From: an uncultured Mycobacteriaceae bacterium
GTDB taxonomy: Bacteria; Actinomycetota; Actinomycetes; Mycobacteriales; Mycobacteriaceae
DNA: 64,000 nucleotides
Reading direction: 5' to 3'
Assembly: GCA_902826815.1 (NCBI GenBank)
Contig: CADEGF010000005.1
Location: 87,243 to 151,242, forward strand
Shown: piece by piece, positions 24,992 through 35,655 of the stretch
How positions within the stretch are numbered: the first letter of the stretch is position 1
Layout of the letters: every line of letters starts with the position of its first letter
Notes under the pieces: model-generated
Told to the model about the DNA's origin: nothing
Database searches by the model: none
The model's input: the letters and a program-made list of their open reading frames with translations, nothing else
Translations under genes and position numbers: made by a program

Positions 24992-26379
24992 CCGGTGGTG
25001 GATCGGAATTATTCTGTGCGCGTTCGGTTTTGATGCGCTGTGTACGTTGCTCGACACGAGATTGGGTGCGGGCGGGCATGGCCATCCCGTGTTCGGGTGT
25101 CGCGGGGGTACGGTCAGGCGGCGTGGGTAGCCGACCGGTGTCGGTGTTCCAAGCGGGGAACAGACTTCGACAGCCGGGATGGGCGGTGTATCGCTGCCCG
25201 GTGGGTGAGAGCCAGGTCGCCGCGCCATCTGGCGCAAAGCTGAGCGCCCAATCGCCGAGACAAAAGGTCTTCATGGTCGATGTCGCAGCGTTCCGCGGGC
25301 ACCCGGCATCCAGGAAACCGGCAGGTCATATCGCGGGCGCGGATGAACTCCACGAGCTTGGCCGAAGGCCGATACCGCGGCTCGGGGTCGACACCGCACG
25401 GCGTCACCAGGCGTCGCAGCTTTGCCCCTTTGGCGAGCATCGCGGCCAACAACGGCGATGGCACCGCCGTACCGTCCGTCATCACCGCGGTGCCGGAATC
25501 CGTTCGCGCAGCCGTCTGTTCGGACGCGGGTTGGGGTGGGGACGCGGGTTGGGGTGGGGGTTGCTGTGCGCGGGCCGCGGCGACCGCGTCTTCATCGGCG
25601 ATCACGCCGATGGTGAACGAGGACTTCGGGGTGGGACGGTCCTGAACCGGGCAATCAGACTGACCGCACAGACACTGCAGGAAATCGTTTCCCTCCGCCA
25701 GTGCGAACAGGGCGTCGGAGCGGCGTTCACCGGCGCTGCGGGGATCCTTGTCACACACGGCGCCGGCGATGGCCGTGGCCTTCTCGTAGACCAGTTTGAT
25801 CTCGGTGCCGGGCATCTTGCCGTAGAACGTCGTCAACCCGTCTTCGTCCTCACGGCTGCCGATACCGAAATCACGACCGCGGATGCGTTCCTTGACCTGA
25901 ATCACCGCGCCACGATCGTACTCATAGATCAAGGCGTCGACCGCCGCGGTCAGCCCCTCATCGGCCAACGGCCCCCACGTCTGCGCCCGCTCTGACAGCG
26001 CTACGTCGAGCTGCGCCCACACCTTGTCATCGACGACCAGTCGGGTCCGCCATGTGATCGCATAGACCACCCGCGGGCTCAGCCTGCCCTGCCTGAACAA
26101 CGCGGCAACCCGCGGCAGCCGGTCTCGCAGAGTCTCGGCGATCCGCAACTGACCAGAAGCCTTGCCGTGAGAGACGTTCATCGCCGCGGCGACCTCTGCA
26201 GTTGTGCCGTCCCAGGAATCGCAAGCCCACAGCGCGCGCTCATCGTCATCGGGATCGGGAATCCGTCGGGTCAACAATTCACCGACCGCGGCGGAGCGCA
26301 ACGCGGCTGCTGCCGCCTCCGCGCGGCTGGCCTCCGCAATCGTGGCGACCAGCCCGTCCTCGTTTACCGACTCGAACAC
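24984..26379 (-). pseudogene. DUF222/HNH (13E12-type) protein, broken by internal deletion and frameshift
   Basis: A 13E12-family gene. The N-terminal DUF222 part is intact (FESVNEDGLVATIAEASRAEAAAAALRSAAVGELL, then AAMNVSHGKASGQLRIAETLRDRLP), with a Pro-rich linker and the start of the HNH motif (RDMTCRFPGCRVPAERCDIDH). After DIDH the frame runs into unrelated residues and stops at 25114, while the expected C-terminal tail continues in another frame to 24984 (KTFCLGDW, then SPTGQRYTAHPGCRSLFPAWN). About 25 residues holding the rest of the HNH core are missing at 25261-25275, with a frameshift, so nuclease activity should be lost. GTG 26379 inside a perfect SOS box is the likely start; an in-frame start at 26409 is the alternative. 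Its fossil 3' end overlaps the aspB stop. Confidence 0.82.
25523..25558. repeat. 18-base tandem duplication in the DUF222 linker
   Basis: Two perfect adjacent copies of GACGCGGGTTGGGGTGGG. On the gene strand they encode a repeated Pro-Pro-Gln-Pro-Ala-Ser block in the low-complexity linker before the HNH part. Confidence 0.85.
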
Positions 26380-26387
26380 ATGTTCGA
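26372..26387. promoter_or_regulatory. SOS box (LexA site) overlapping the DUF222 start codon
   Basis: TCGAACACATGTTCGA is a perfect match to the mycobacterial LexA site (TCGAAC, four bases, GTTCGA). It lies over the probable GTG start at 26379 of the DUF222 gene. M. tuberculosis 13E12-family genes are known members of the LexA regulon, which supports the call. Confidence 0.8.
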
Positions 26388-26410
26388 ATATGCCATATGG
26401 CACCGACACC

Positions 26411-27157
26411 TCAGCGGGCGCTCCAGCCGCCGTCCATGCTGTACGACGCGCCCGTCACCATTCCTGCGCCAGGCGATGCGAGCCAGCCAACGAGGTCGGC
26501 GACCTCCTCCGGTTCGAGCAGACGCTTGATCGCGCTTTCCTTGAGCAGCACGTCCTCGACCACCTGCTGCTCGTCAATGCCGTGCGTGCGAGCCTGATCG
26601 GCGATCTGCTTGGTCACCAACGGTGTTCGCACGTAGCCGGGGTTGACGCAATTACTCGTCACCCCGTGCGGACCGCCCTCGAGCGCAGTCACCTTGGACA
26701 ATCCTTCGAGCGCGTGTTTGGCGGTCACGTACGCGACCTTGAATTCCGACGCGCGCAGACCGTGCACCGACGAGATGTTGACGATGCGCCCGAAGCCTCT
26801 CTCGTACATGTGCGGCAACGCGGCGCGGATCAACAGGAACGGCGCCTCCACCATCAGCGTCTGGATGAGTCGGAACCGCTCCGGCGGGAACTCGGCGATG
26901 GGACTGACGTGCTGGACTCCGGCGTTGTTGACCAGGATGTCGGTATCCAGCTGCAACCGCTCGAGTGGTACGACGTCGGAAAGGTCTACCGCCCAAGCCT
27001 TTCCGCCGATCTCCTCGGCGACAGCGTTCGCGCCGACGTCATCGAGGTCCGCGACGGTCACCACGGCACCTTTCGCGGCCAGCTCACGTGCGCATGCGGC
27101 GCCGATGCCGCTCGCACCGCCGGTGACGAGGGCGTTGCGCCCCTCGAGTGCGGTCAC
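26411..27157 (-). CDS. 3-Hydroxybutyrate dehydrogenase (SDR)
   Basis: A 248-residue SDR. It has cofactor motif TGGASGIG (12-19), NNAG, and catalytic Ser-Tyr-Lys in NISSVHGLRASEFKVAYVTAKHALEGL. The long 3-hydroxybutyrate-dehydrogenase signature is present: NCVNPGYVRTPLVTKQI and DVLLKESAIKRLLEPEEVADLVGWLASP. It converts D-3-hydroxybutyrate to acetoacetate with NAD. It starts at GTG 27157 and overlaps the MHS transporter stop by four bases, so the pair is co-translated and likely imports and oxidises a short-chain hydroxy acid. Confidence 0.9.
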   Translation of the reverse strand: MTALEGRNALVTGGASGIGAACARELAAKGAVVTVADLDDVGANAVAEEIGGKAWAVDLSDVVPLERLQLDTDILVNNAGVQHVSPIAEFPPERFRLIQTLMVEAPFLLIRAALPHMYERGFGRIVNISSVHGLRASEFKVAYVTAKHALEGLSKVTALEGGPHGVTSNCVNPGYVRTPLVTKQIADQARTHGIDEQQVVEDVLLKESAIKRLLEPEEVADLVGWLASPGAGMVTGASYSMDGGWSAR

Positions 27158-28500
27158 ACCACTCCGGTCTTCGCCAGGTCGTCGCGGTCGGCGTCGTCGA
27201 CGGTCTCGAGGTCGAGGCCCTTCGTCTCGCGCAGGTAGAACACCGCGACGAGGGTGATCGCCGCTGCGATGGCGAGGTAGATCGCTATCGGCACCCAGGA
27301 GTCATAGATCTCCAGCAGCTTGACGGAGATCGCGGGCGCCGCAGAACCCGCGACGATCGAGGTGACCTGATAGCCAAGTGACACACCGGAATAACGCATC
27401 CGGGTCGGGAACATCTCGGCCATGATCGCCGGCTGCGGCGCATACATCAGCGCGTGGATGATGAGCCCGATGACGATGGCGGCGATGATCATCAGATAGT
27501 TGGCGGTGTCCATCATCGGGAACGCGAAGAAGCCCCAGGTGGCCGCCAGCACCGTGCCGACGAGGTACACCGGCCTTCGGCCGACCCTGTCAGCCAGCTT
27601 GCCGACGAGTGGGATCACCACGAAGTGCACGGCGTGTGCGACGAGCATGTAACGCAGGATCGCGTTGGTGTCCACCCCGACCTGCACCTTGAGATAGGTG
27701 ATCGACACGATGACGACGAGGTAGTACATGATGTTCTCGGCAAACCGCAGTCCCATCGCGGTGAACACGCCGCGGGGATACCGCTTGAGCACCTCGACCA
27801 CACCGTAGGAAACGGCCTTGACCCGTTCGACTTCCTGTTGTGCGGCAACGAAGATCGGCGCGTCGCTGACCTTGGTCCGGATGTAGTAGCCGATCAGCAC
27901 CACGACGGCCGACAGCCAGAACGCGACCCGCCAGCCCCACGAGAGGAAGTCCGCTTCGGACAGTGCGGCCGTCAGCACCCAAAGCACGACGGTGGCCAGC
28001 ATGTTGCCCACGGGCACAGCGGCCTGCGGCCAACTGGCCCAGAAGCCCCGGCTCTTCGTCGGGCTGTGTTCGGCGACCAGCAGCACGGCGCCGCCCCACT
28101 CACCGCCGACCGCGAACCCCTGCAGGAAGCGCAACACCACCAGCAGTACTGGCGCCCAGACGCCGATCTGGTTGTAGGTCGGCAGACAGCCCATCAAGAA
28201 CGTGACGACGCCGACGAGCAGAATCGCGAACTGAAGCAGCTTCTTGCGTCCGTACTTGTCGCCGAAGTGCCCGAACACCACACCGCCGAGTGGGCGGGCG
28301 ATGAAGCCGACGGCGTAGGTCAAGAACGCGGCGAAGATGGCGCCGTACGCGCTGTCGGTCGCCGGGAAGAAAACCTTGTTGAAGACCAGCGTCGCCGCGG
28401 TCCCGTAGAGGAAGAACTCGTACCATTCGACCACGGTGCCCGCCATCGAGGCGGCCACAACGCGCTTGAGTCCGGTCGGTACGGCCGTGGGCTCGCTCAT
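27154..28500 (-). CDS. MFS transporter, metabolite:H+ symporter (MHS) family
   Basis: A 448-residue twelve-helix transporter starting at ATG 28500 behind AAGGAG. MHS signatures are visible: GTVVEWYEFFLYGTAATLVF near the N-terminus, GFIARPLGGVVFGHFGDKYGRKKLL in the first cytoplasmic loop, RFLQGFAVGGEWGGAVLLVAEH, and LADRVGRRPVYL in the second half. MHS members carry small carboxylates or betaines with protons. Coupling to 3-hydroxybutyrate dehydrogenase suggests 3-hydroxybutyrate or a similar acid. It is divergent from the LysR gene. Confidence 0.9.
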   Translation of the reverse strand: MSEPTAVPTGLKRVVAASMAGTVVEWYEFFLYGTAATLVFNKVFFPATDSAYGAIFAAFLTYAVGFIARPLGGVVFGHFGDKYGRKKLLQFAILLVGVVTFLMGCLPTYNQIGVWAPVLLVVLRFLQGFAVGGEWGGAVLLVAEHSPTKSRGFWASWPQAAVPVGNMLATVVLWVLTAALSEADFLSWGWRVAFWLSAVVVLIGYYIRTKVSDAPIFVAAQQEVERVKAVSYGVVEVLKRYPRGVFTAMGLRFAENIMYYLVVIVSITYLKVQVGVDTNAILRYMLVAHAVHFVVIPLVGKLADRVGRRPVYLVGTVLAATWGFFAFPMMDTANYLMIIAAIVIGLIIHALMYAPQPAIMAEMFPTRMRYSGVSLGYQVTSIVAGSAAPAISVKLLEIYDSWVPIAIYLAIAAAITLVAVFYLRETKGLDLETVDDADRDDLAKTGVV

Positions 28501-28592
28501 TCGAGACTCCTTCGTATGTGACGCCGAGCACAGATCTTTGTGAGTATTCATGCAGGTACCCCAGGCTGCAATGGCCAAAACTGCAGGAAGTA

Positions 28593-28608
28593 TCTGCAAA
28601 AATGCAGA
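28593..28608. promoter_or_regulatory. Candidate LysR operator
   Basis: TCTGCA-AAAA-TGCAGA is a perfect inverted repeat ending one base before the lysR ATG at 28610, with related TGCAG words just upstream. Its position over the lysR start fits autorepression, and the gap is shared with the divergent MHS gene. Confidence 0.5.
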
Positions 28609-28609
28609 A

Positions 28610-29524
28610 ATGAACCTCTCTTTGGGCCGAAGGCCGAGCGCCGACGACCTTCTCGTGTTGCTCGCCGTCGGCCGGTCCGGCCGCTACACCACGGCCGCCG
28701 AGGAACTCGGCCTCAACCACACCACGATCTCGCGGCGGATCGCCGCACTCGAGGAGTCGCTCGGTGGCCGGGTGCTGGCGCGAGTGGCAGGCGGCTGGGA
28801 GCTGACCGACCTCGGGCGCGAGGCGCTCGCGGCCGCCGAAGCGGTGGAATCCGCGGTGCGCTCCCTCACCACCGACTCGGAGGGGTCCCGCGGCCTCGAA
28901 GGCGTCGTGCGGATCTCGGCGACCGACGGTTTCAGCGCCTACATCGCTGCACCCGCGGCAGCGCAGGTGCAGCGCAAACACCCGAAGGTCGCCGTGGAGA
29001 TCGTCGCGGCCACGCGCCGCGCCACCCAGCAGCGCTCGGGCCTCGACATCGAAGTGGTGGTCGGCGAACCACAGGTGCACCGCGCGGAGGCGATCCGCCT
29101 CAGCGACTACTGCCTCGGGCTGTACGGTGCGCGCGAGTACCTCAGCGAACACGGGTCGCCGAAAAGCGTCGAAGATCTGGCGCGCTATCCGCTCGTCTAT
29201 TTCATCGATTCCATGCTTCAGGTCGACGATCTCGATCTGGCACCGAGTTTCGCGCCCGCCATGCGCGAGTCGGTGACGTCGACCAATGTCTTCGTCCACG
29301 TGGAGGCCACCCGCGCGGCCGCGGGCATCGGGCTGTTGCCGTGCTTCATGGCAGACCGGCATGACGACCTCGTGCGAATACTGCCTCGGGCGGTAGCGGT
29401 CCAGTTGAGCTACTGGCTGGTCACCAGGCCTGAAACGCTACGCAGGCCTGAGGTGGGCGCGCTGGTAGGAGCCATCCGCGCGCGGGTTGCCGAACAGCGC
29501 GACATGCTTCTGGGCTTGGGATAG
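28610..29524 (+). CDS. LysR-family regulator
   Basis: A 304-residue regulator. It has an N-terminal helix-turn-helix (DLLVLLAVGRSGRYTTAAEELGLNHTTISRRIAALEESLGGRVLAR, about 12-57) and a substrate-binding domain beginning at GLEGVVRISATDGFSAYI. I chose ATG 28610 because translation upstream would run through the palindrome at 28593; ATG 28550 is the alternative. It is divergent from the MHS transporter and 3-hydroxybutyrate dehydrogenase genes and probably controls them. It is followed by a strong terminator. Confidence 0.88.
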   Translation: MNLSLGRRPSADDLLVLLAVGRSGRYTTAAEELGLNHTTISRRIAALEESLGGRVLARVAGGWELTDLGREALAAAEAVESAVRSLTTDSEGSRGLEGVVRISATDGFSAYIAAPAAAQVQRKHPKVAVEIVAATRRATQQRSGLDIEVVVGEPQVHRAEAIRLSDYCLGLYGAREYLSEHGSPKSVEDLARYPLVYFIDSMLQVDDLDLAPSFAPAMRESVTSTNVFVHVEATRAAAGIGLLPCFMADRHDDLVRILPRAVAVQLSYWLVTRPETLRRPEVGALVGAIRARVAEQRDMLLGLG

Positions 29525-29530
29525 GCAAAG

Positions 29531-29563
29531 AAAAGGGGCACCCCTCGTGGGGGTGCCCCTTTT
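29531..29563. terminator. Bidirectional intrinsic terminator
   Basis: AAAAGGGGCACCCC and GGGGTGCCCCTTTT form a perfect 14-base stem with a five-base loop, with A and T runs at either end. It lies seven bases after the lysR stop and 17 bases from the end of the convergent small secreted gene, so it can serve both. Confidence 0.92.
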
Positions 29564-29579
29564 GGTCTATGTCGTCGCG

Positions 29580-29747
29580 TTAGCGGCTCTGCTGGACGCT
29601 CGTGTCCACCTGCGGCACGGTCGCCGTCGGATGGATGTCGTTAACCCAGTCATGGTGGCCGATGTCGGCCTGGGCCGGCCCCGCCAAGCCGAGCACGGCG
29701 GCGGTCAGACCGCTTGCGATGACTGTGGCAAATCCGAACTTCTTCAT
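29580..29747 (-). CDS. Small secreted protein (55 aa)
   Basis: A 55-residue protein that I translated directly: MKKFGFATVIASGLTAAV begins it, with Sec signal-peptide features (two Lys, then a hydrophobic run, then AGPAQA as the cleavage site near residue 27). The mature part is about 28 residues, containing HHDWVNDIHP and ending VPQVDTSVQQSR. GAAGG precedes ATG 29747, and a terminator and a plausible promoter flank it. It resembles short uncharacterised secreted proteins I recall from mycobacteria; no function is known. There is no cysteine and no membrane anchor after cleavage. Confidence 0.82.
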   Translation of the reverse strand: MKKFGFATVIASGLTAAVLGLAGPAQADIGHHDWVNDIHPTATVPQVDTSVQQSR

Positions 29748-29834
29748 CTTGGTGCCTTCTTCTTTCTCTTTCGGGTGGTGCCCGAACCTTGTCGGTTCGG
29801 ACTCCGTGCTTCCGGTCTCTGTGTTTCTCTGACC

Positions 29835-29862
29835 GGTATGACTCTTTAAACAGGGAGGTCAA
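29835..29862 (-). promoter_or_regulatory. Candidate promoter for the small secreted protein
   Basis: On the minus strand TTGACC (29862-29857) and CATACC (29840-29835) are spaced 16 bases apart, about 88 bases before the start at 29747. The -35 is good and the -10 weak. Sequence resemblance only. Confidence 0.35.
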
Positions 29863-29991
29863 GGGTTTAATTCCGGTGGCAGCAATTGGTGGACGGCTGG
29901 CAGGAATCAGCTAGTTCCGCAACGGTTTCGCGGTGTCGTGGCTCATCCGACAGCGCAGCGGGTGGCGCGCGTCACAGCTAAACTCACCGCC

Positions 29992-30759
29992 ATGCCGTTC
30001 ATCGATCACCCGAAGGGCCGGGCCTACTACCGCCACTGGGCCGCCGAGGACCCCAGCGCCGTCGTCATATTTCTGCACGGATTCGGCGAACACACCGGCG
30101 TGTACCACCGGTACGGCTTCGCGCTCAACGCCGCGGGCATCGACCTGTGGGCCGTCGACCAGTTCGGCCATGGCCTCACTCCCGGCCCGCGCGGCGACTT
30201 CGGCTCCATCGCCGACAGCTCCGACCTGGCCGACACGTTGACCGAACTCGCCGAGGGCGAACGCCCTGGGCTGCCGTTGTTCGCACAGGGACATTCATTC
30301 GGTGCGGTCGTCACGCTGACGCGGCTGCTCGATCAGCCTGACCGCTATCGCGCCGGTGTGATCTCCGGTGCCCCGCTGGTGCCGATCCCCGAACTACTCG
30401 ATACGGACAGTGCATTCGATCTGGATCCGCTCTGGCTGTCCGATGATCCCTTCTACCTCGATGCGATGGTCAACGACCCGCTGGCGTTCGTGGACGCCGA
30501 CGGTGCGCCGTTGGCGCGCGCGCTTGACACCGCGTGGGACCGATTCGGCAAGGACTTACCGGGGTTGACGGTTCCGACGCTGGCCGTGCACGGCGTCGCC
30601 GACCCGATCGCGCCGATCGGCGCCGTGAAAGCGTATGCCGACCAGATAGAACCCCTGCAACTCAAGGAGTTTCCCGGCGGACACCATGACATCCTCAACG
30701 ACACCATGCACCGCGAGGTGGTGAACGCGGTCGTCGCCTTCCTTGGCGAGCAGACGTGA
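29992..30759 (+). CDS. Alpha/beta hydrolase, monoacylglycerol-lipase-like
   Basis: A 255-residue serine hydrolase starting at ATG 29992 (an upstream in-frame ATG at 29938 is less likely). The oxyanion segment is FLHGFGEHTGVYHRYGF, nucleophile elbow GHSFG near residue 103, Asp in VHGVADPIAPIGAVKAYAD and His in FPGGHHDILND. The HGFGEH motif is typical of the lysophospholipase/monoglyceride-lipase group, so it probably cleaves acylglycerols or related esters. No signal peptide. Its last codons form one arm of the palindrome at 30745-30806. Confidence 0.87.
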   Translation: MPFIDHPKGRAYYRHWAAEDPSAVVIFLHGFGEHTGVYHRYGFALNAAGIDLWAVDQFGHGLTPGPRGDFGSIADSSDLADTLTELAEGERPGLPLFAQGHSFGAVVTLTRLLDQPDRYRAGVISGAPLVPIPELLDTDSAFDLDPLWLSDDPFYLDAMVNDPLAFVDADGAPLARALDTAWDRFGKDLPGLTVPTLAVHGVADPIAPIGAVKAYADQIEPLQLKEFPGGHHDILNDTMHREVVNAVVAFLGEQT

Positions 30760-30806
30760 AAACCCCCAAAACTAGCTAGTTGAGGGGGTTTTCACGTCTG
30801 CTCGCC
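30745..30806. terminator. Long palindrome: bidirectional terminator containing the end of the hydrolase gene
   Basis: A perfect 23-base inverted repeat (30745-30767 and 30784-30806) with a 16-base loop that itself contains the palindrome AACTAGCTAGTT. The left arm covers the last four codons and stop of the hydrolase; the right arm ends nine bases before the stop of convergent hsaB. C5/G5 tracts and a T4 run give terminator character in both directions. Confidence 0.88.
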
Positions 30807-30814
30807 GAGAGGAA

Positions 30815-31381
30815 TTAGAGCCAGGTGTCGTCGGTGGTGGCGGTGAGAAACGCTTCGAGGTCGTCGCGCCAATGCGCAGGCGTGTTCTTATCGGGCTCGA
30901 TCCCCGTGTACTGCCCCTTGTAGAACAGCAGTGGGCGCGGCTTCTTGTGCGGTACATCGGAGAGCGAGTGCACCGCGCCGAACACCACGAGATGGTCGCC
31001 GCCGTCGTGCACCGAATGCACGCTGCAGTCGATGTGCGCCAGCGTGTCTTTGATCACCGGTGACCCCAACTTGGAGGGACTCCAGTCGATCCCGGCGAAT
31101 TTGTCGGGCTCCCTTGATCCGAACCGCGCCGAGACATCCTTCTGCTTCTCGTGCAGCACGTTGACGCAGAACTTGCCACTGGACTCGATGGCTTTCCAGG
31201 ACCGCGATACCTTCGTCGGGCAGAAGAGGACCAGAGGTGGTTCAAGGGACAATGCCGCGAACGACTGACACGCGAATCCGACCGGCGCGTCTTCGTGCAT
31301 CGTTGTGATCACCGTGATGCCGGTGCAGAACTGCCCGAGCACATTTCGGAATGTGCGCGGGTCAAGCGGTTCGGTCGACAC
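30815..31381 (-). CDS. hsaB: Flavin reductase HsaB (3-HSA hydroxylase reductase subunit)
   Basis: A 188-residue flavin reductase-like protein starting at GTG 31381, two bases after the hsaC stop. It has the FMN-binding split-barrel pattern: TFRNVLGQFCTGITVITTMHEDAPVGFACQSFAALSLEPPLVLFCP and GKFCVNVLHEKQKDVSARF. HsaB supplies reduced flavin to the oxygenase HsaA for hydroxylation of 3-HSA in steroid A/B-ring degradation. Length matches Rv3567c. It ends the hsaA-D-C-B operon; the nat gene that follows in M. tuberculosis is absent. Confidence 0.94.
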   Translation of the reverse strand: MSTEPLDPRTFRNVLGQFCTGITVITTMHEDAPVGFACQSFAALSLEPPLVLFCPTKVSRSWKAIESSGKFCVNVLHEKQKDVSARFGSREPDKFAGIDWSPSKLGSPVIKDTLAHIDCSVHSVHDGGDHLVVFGAVHSLSDVPHKKPRPLLFYKGQYTGIEPDKNTPAHWRDDLEAFLTATTDDTWL

Positions 31382-31383
31382 TT

Positions 31384-34365
<2,982 letters not shown>

Positions 34366-34436
34366 TGAATTGCCTCCCGAGAGCTAATGACCTTGCGATG
34401 AGCGCTTGCGCGAAGAGCAGACCGCTAGAGAAAGAT

Positions 34437-34450
34437 TAGAACACGTTACG
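34437..34450. promoter_or_regulatory. KstR box upstream of hsaA
   Basis: TAGAACACGTTACG contains the AACnnGTT core of the KstR site and differs from TnnAACnnGTTnnA only at the last base. It lies 71 bases before the hsaA start. Confidence 0.75.
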
Positions 34451-34504
34451 ATTTGTGTCGAGCAGCGCATTGCTGTGGCGGCTGGACCAGCGCACATGCG
34501 TTTC

Positions 34505-34518
34505 TGTAACCTGTTCTA
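34505..34518. promoter_or_regulatory. KstR box upstream of kshB
   Basis: TGTAACCTGTTCTA fits the KstR consensus TnnAACnnGTTnnA at every fixed base and lies 37 bases before the kshB start. Together with the box at 34437 it covers the divergent hsaA-kshB promoters. Confidence 0.88.
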
Positions 34519-34555
34519 GTTATGGCCGCTCGGCCGGAGTAGGAAGGGCAACCGC

Positions 34556-35614
34556 GTGACAGATGAGCCGCTCGGTAGCCACGTGCTTGAACTGCAGGTG
34601 GCTGACGTCGTCGAGGAGACCGACGACGCGCGCTCGCTGGTGTTCGCGGTACCCGACGGGGTACAGATCCCAGCCGATCGGCTGCGCTACGAACCGGGCC
34701 AATTCCTCACGCTGCGGGTGCCGAGTGACCGCACCGGTTCGGTGGCGCGCTGCTATTCGCTGTGCAGTTCACCGCACACCGGTGACCCGCTGACAGTCAC
34801 CGTCAAGCGCACCGACGGCGGCTACGCCTCGCACTGGCTGTGCGACAACGCCCACGCCGGAATGCGCATCCACGTGCTCGCGCCGTCGGGCACCTTCGTA
34901 CCGAAGAACCTGGACACTGACTTCCTTCTGCTCGCGGCGGGCAGCGGCATCACGCCGATGATGGCGATCTGCAAGTCGGCGCTGGCCGAAGGCAGCGGTC
35001 GGGTCGTGCTGATCTATGCCAACCGCGACGAGAAGAGCGTCATCTTCGGTGCGTCGCTGCGGGAACTCGCGGCCAAGTACCCCGACCGGCTGACGGTCGT
35101 GCACTGGCTCGAGTCCGTTCAGGGCCTGCCCAGCGCCGCCGCGTTGGGCGCGCTGGCCGCGCCGTACATCGGCCACGACGCCTACATCTGCGGGCCTGGA
35201 CCGTTCATGGCGGCCGCAGAAGAAGCGATGAAGAACGCGGGCGCCCCCGCCGACAGGATCCACATCGAAGTGTTCAAATCGCTGGAGTCGGACCCGTTCG
35301 CTGCGGTGGTCATCGAAGAGGACGACAGCGACGAGGGACCGGCCACCGCGGTCGTGACACTCGACGGCGAGAAGCACGAAATCCGCTGGCCCCGTAACGC
35401 AAAACTTCTTGACGTCCTGCTCGACAAGGGCCTCGATGCGCCGTTCTCCTGCCGTGAGGGGCACTGCGGCGCATGCGCGGTGCTGAAGAAGAGCGGCGAC
35501 GTCGAGATGGACGTCAACGACGTGCTCGAACAGCAGGATCTCGATGAGGGCCTGATCCTCGGTTGCCAGGCGCGGCCGCGGTCGGATTCCGTAGAAGTCA
35601 CCTACGACGAATAA
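34556..35614 (+). CDS. kshB: 3-Ketosteroid 9-alpha-hydroxylase reductase KshB
   Basis: A 352-residue Rieske-oxygenase reductase. GTG 34556 follows AGGAAGG. Domains in order: FAD-binding barrel (RCYSLCSSP near residue 63), NAD-binding part (LLLAAGSGITPMMAICKSAL; YICGPGPFM) and a C-terminal plant-type 2Fe-2S domain (CREGHCGACAVL, then a fourth Cys in LGCQARP). It passes electrons from NADH to the KshA oxygenase, which opens steroid ring B; kshA is not in this window. Matches Rv3571 (hmp). Confidence 0.94.
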   Translation: MTDEPLGSHVLELQVADVVEETDDARSLVFAVPDGVQIPADRLRYEPGQFLTLRVPSDRTGSVARCYSLCSSPHTGDPLTVTVKRTDGGYASHWLCDNAHAGMRIHVLAPSGTFVPKNLDTDFLLLAAGSGITPMMAICKSALAEGSGRVVLIYANRDEKSVIFGASLRELAAKYPDRLTVVHWLESVQGLPSAAALGALAAPYIGHDAYICGPGPFMAAAEEAMKNAGAPADRIHIEVFKSLESDPFAAVVIEEDDSDEGPATAVVTLDGEKHEIRWPRNAKLLDVLLDKGLDAPFSCREGHCGACAVLKKSGDVEMDVNDVLEQQDLDEGLILGCQARPRSDSVEVTYDE

Positions 35615-35655
35615 GCGCCGGGCTACCATTCGCCGCACGCAGACGGGAGCACCAT

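Noticed and set aside
25500-25565. CRISPR-like or minisatellite array
   Set aside because: Only two 18-base copies without spacers, inside a Pro-rich linker; recorded as a tandem duplication.
29650-29862. A 70-codon minus-strand frame overlapping the small secreted gene
   Set aside because: It is basic, has no signal peptide or ribosome site, and conflicts with the well-formed 55-residue secreted protein.
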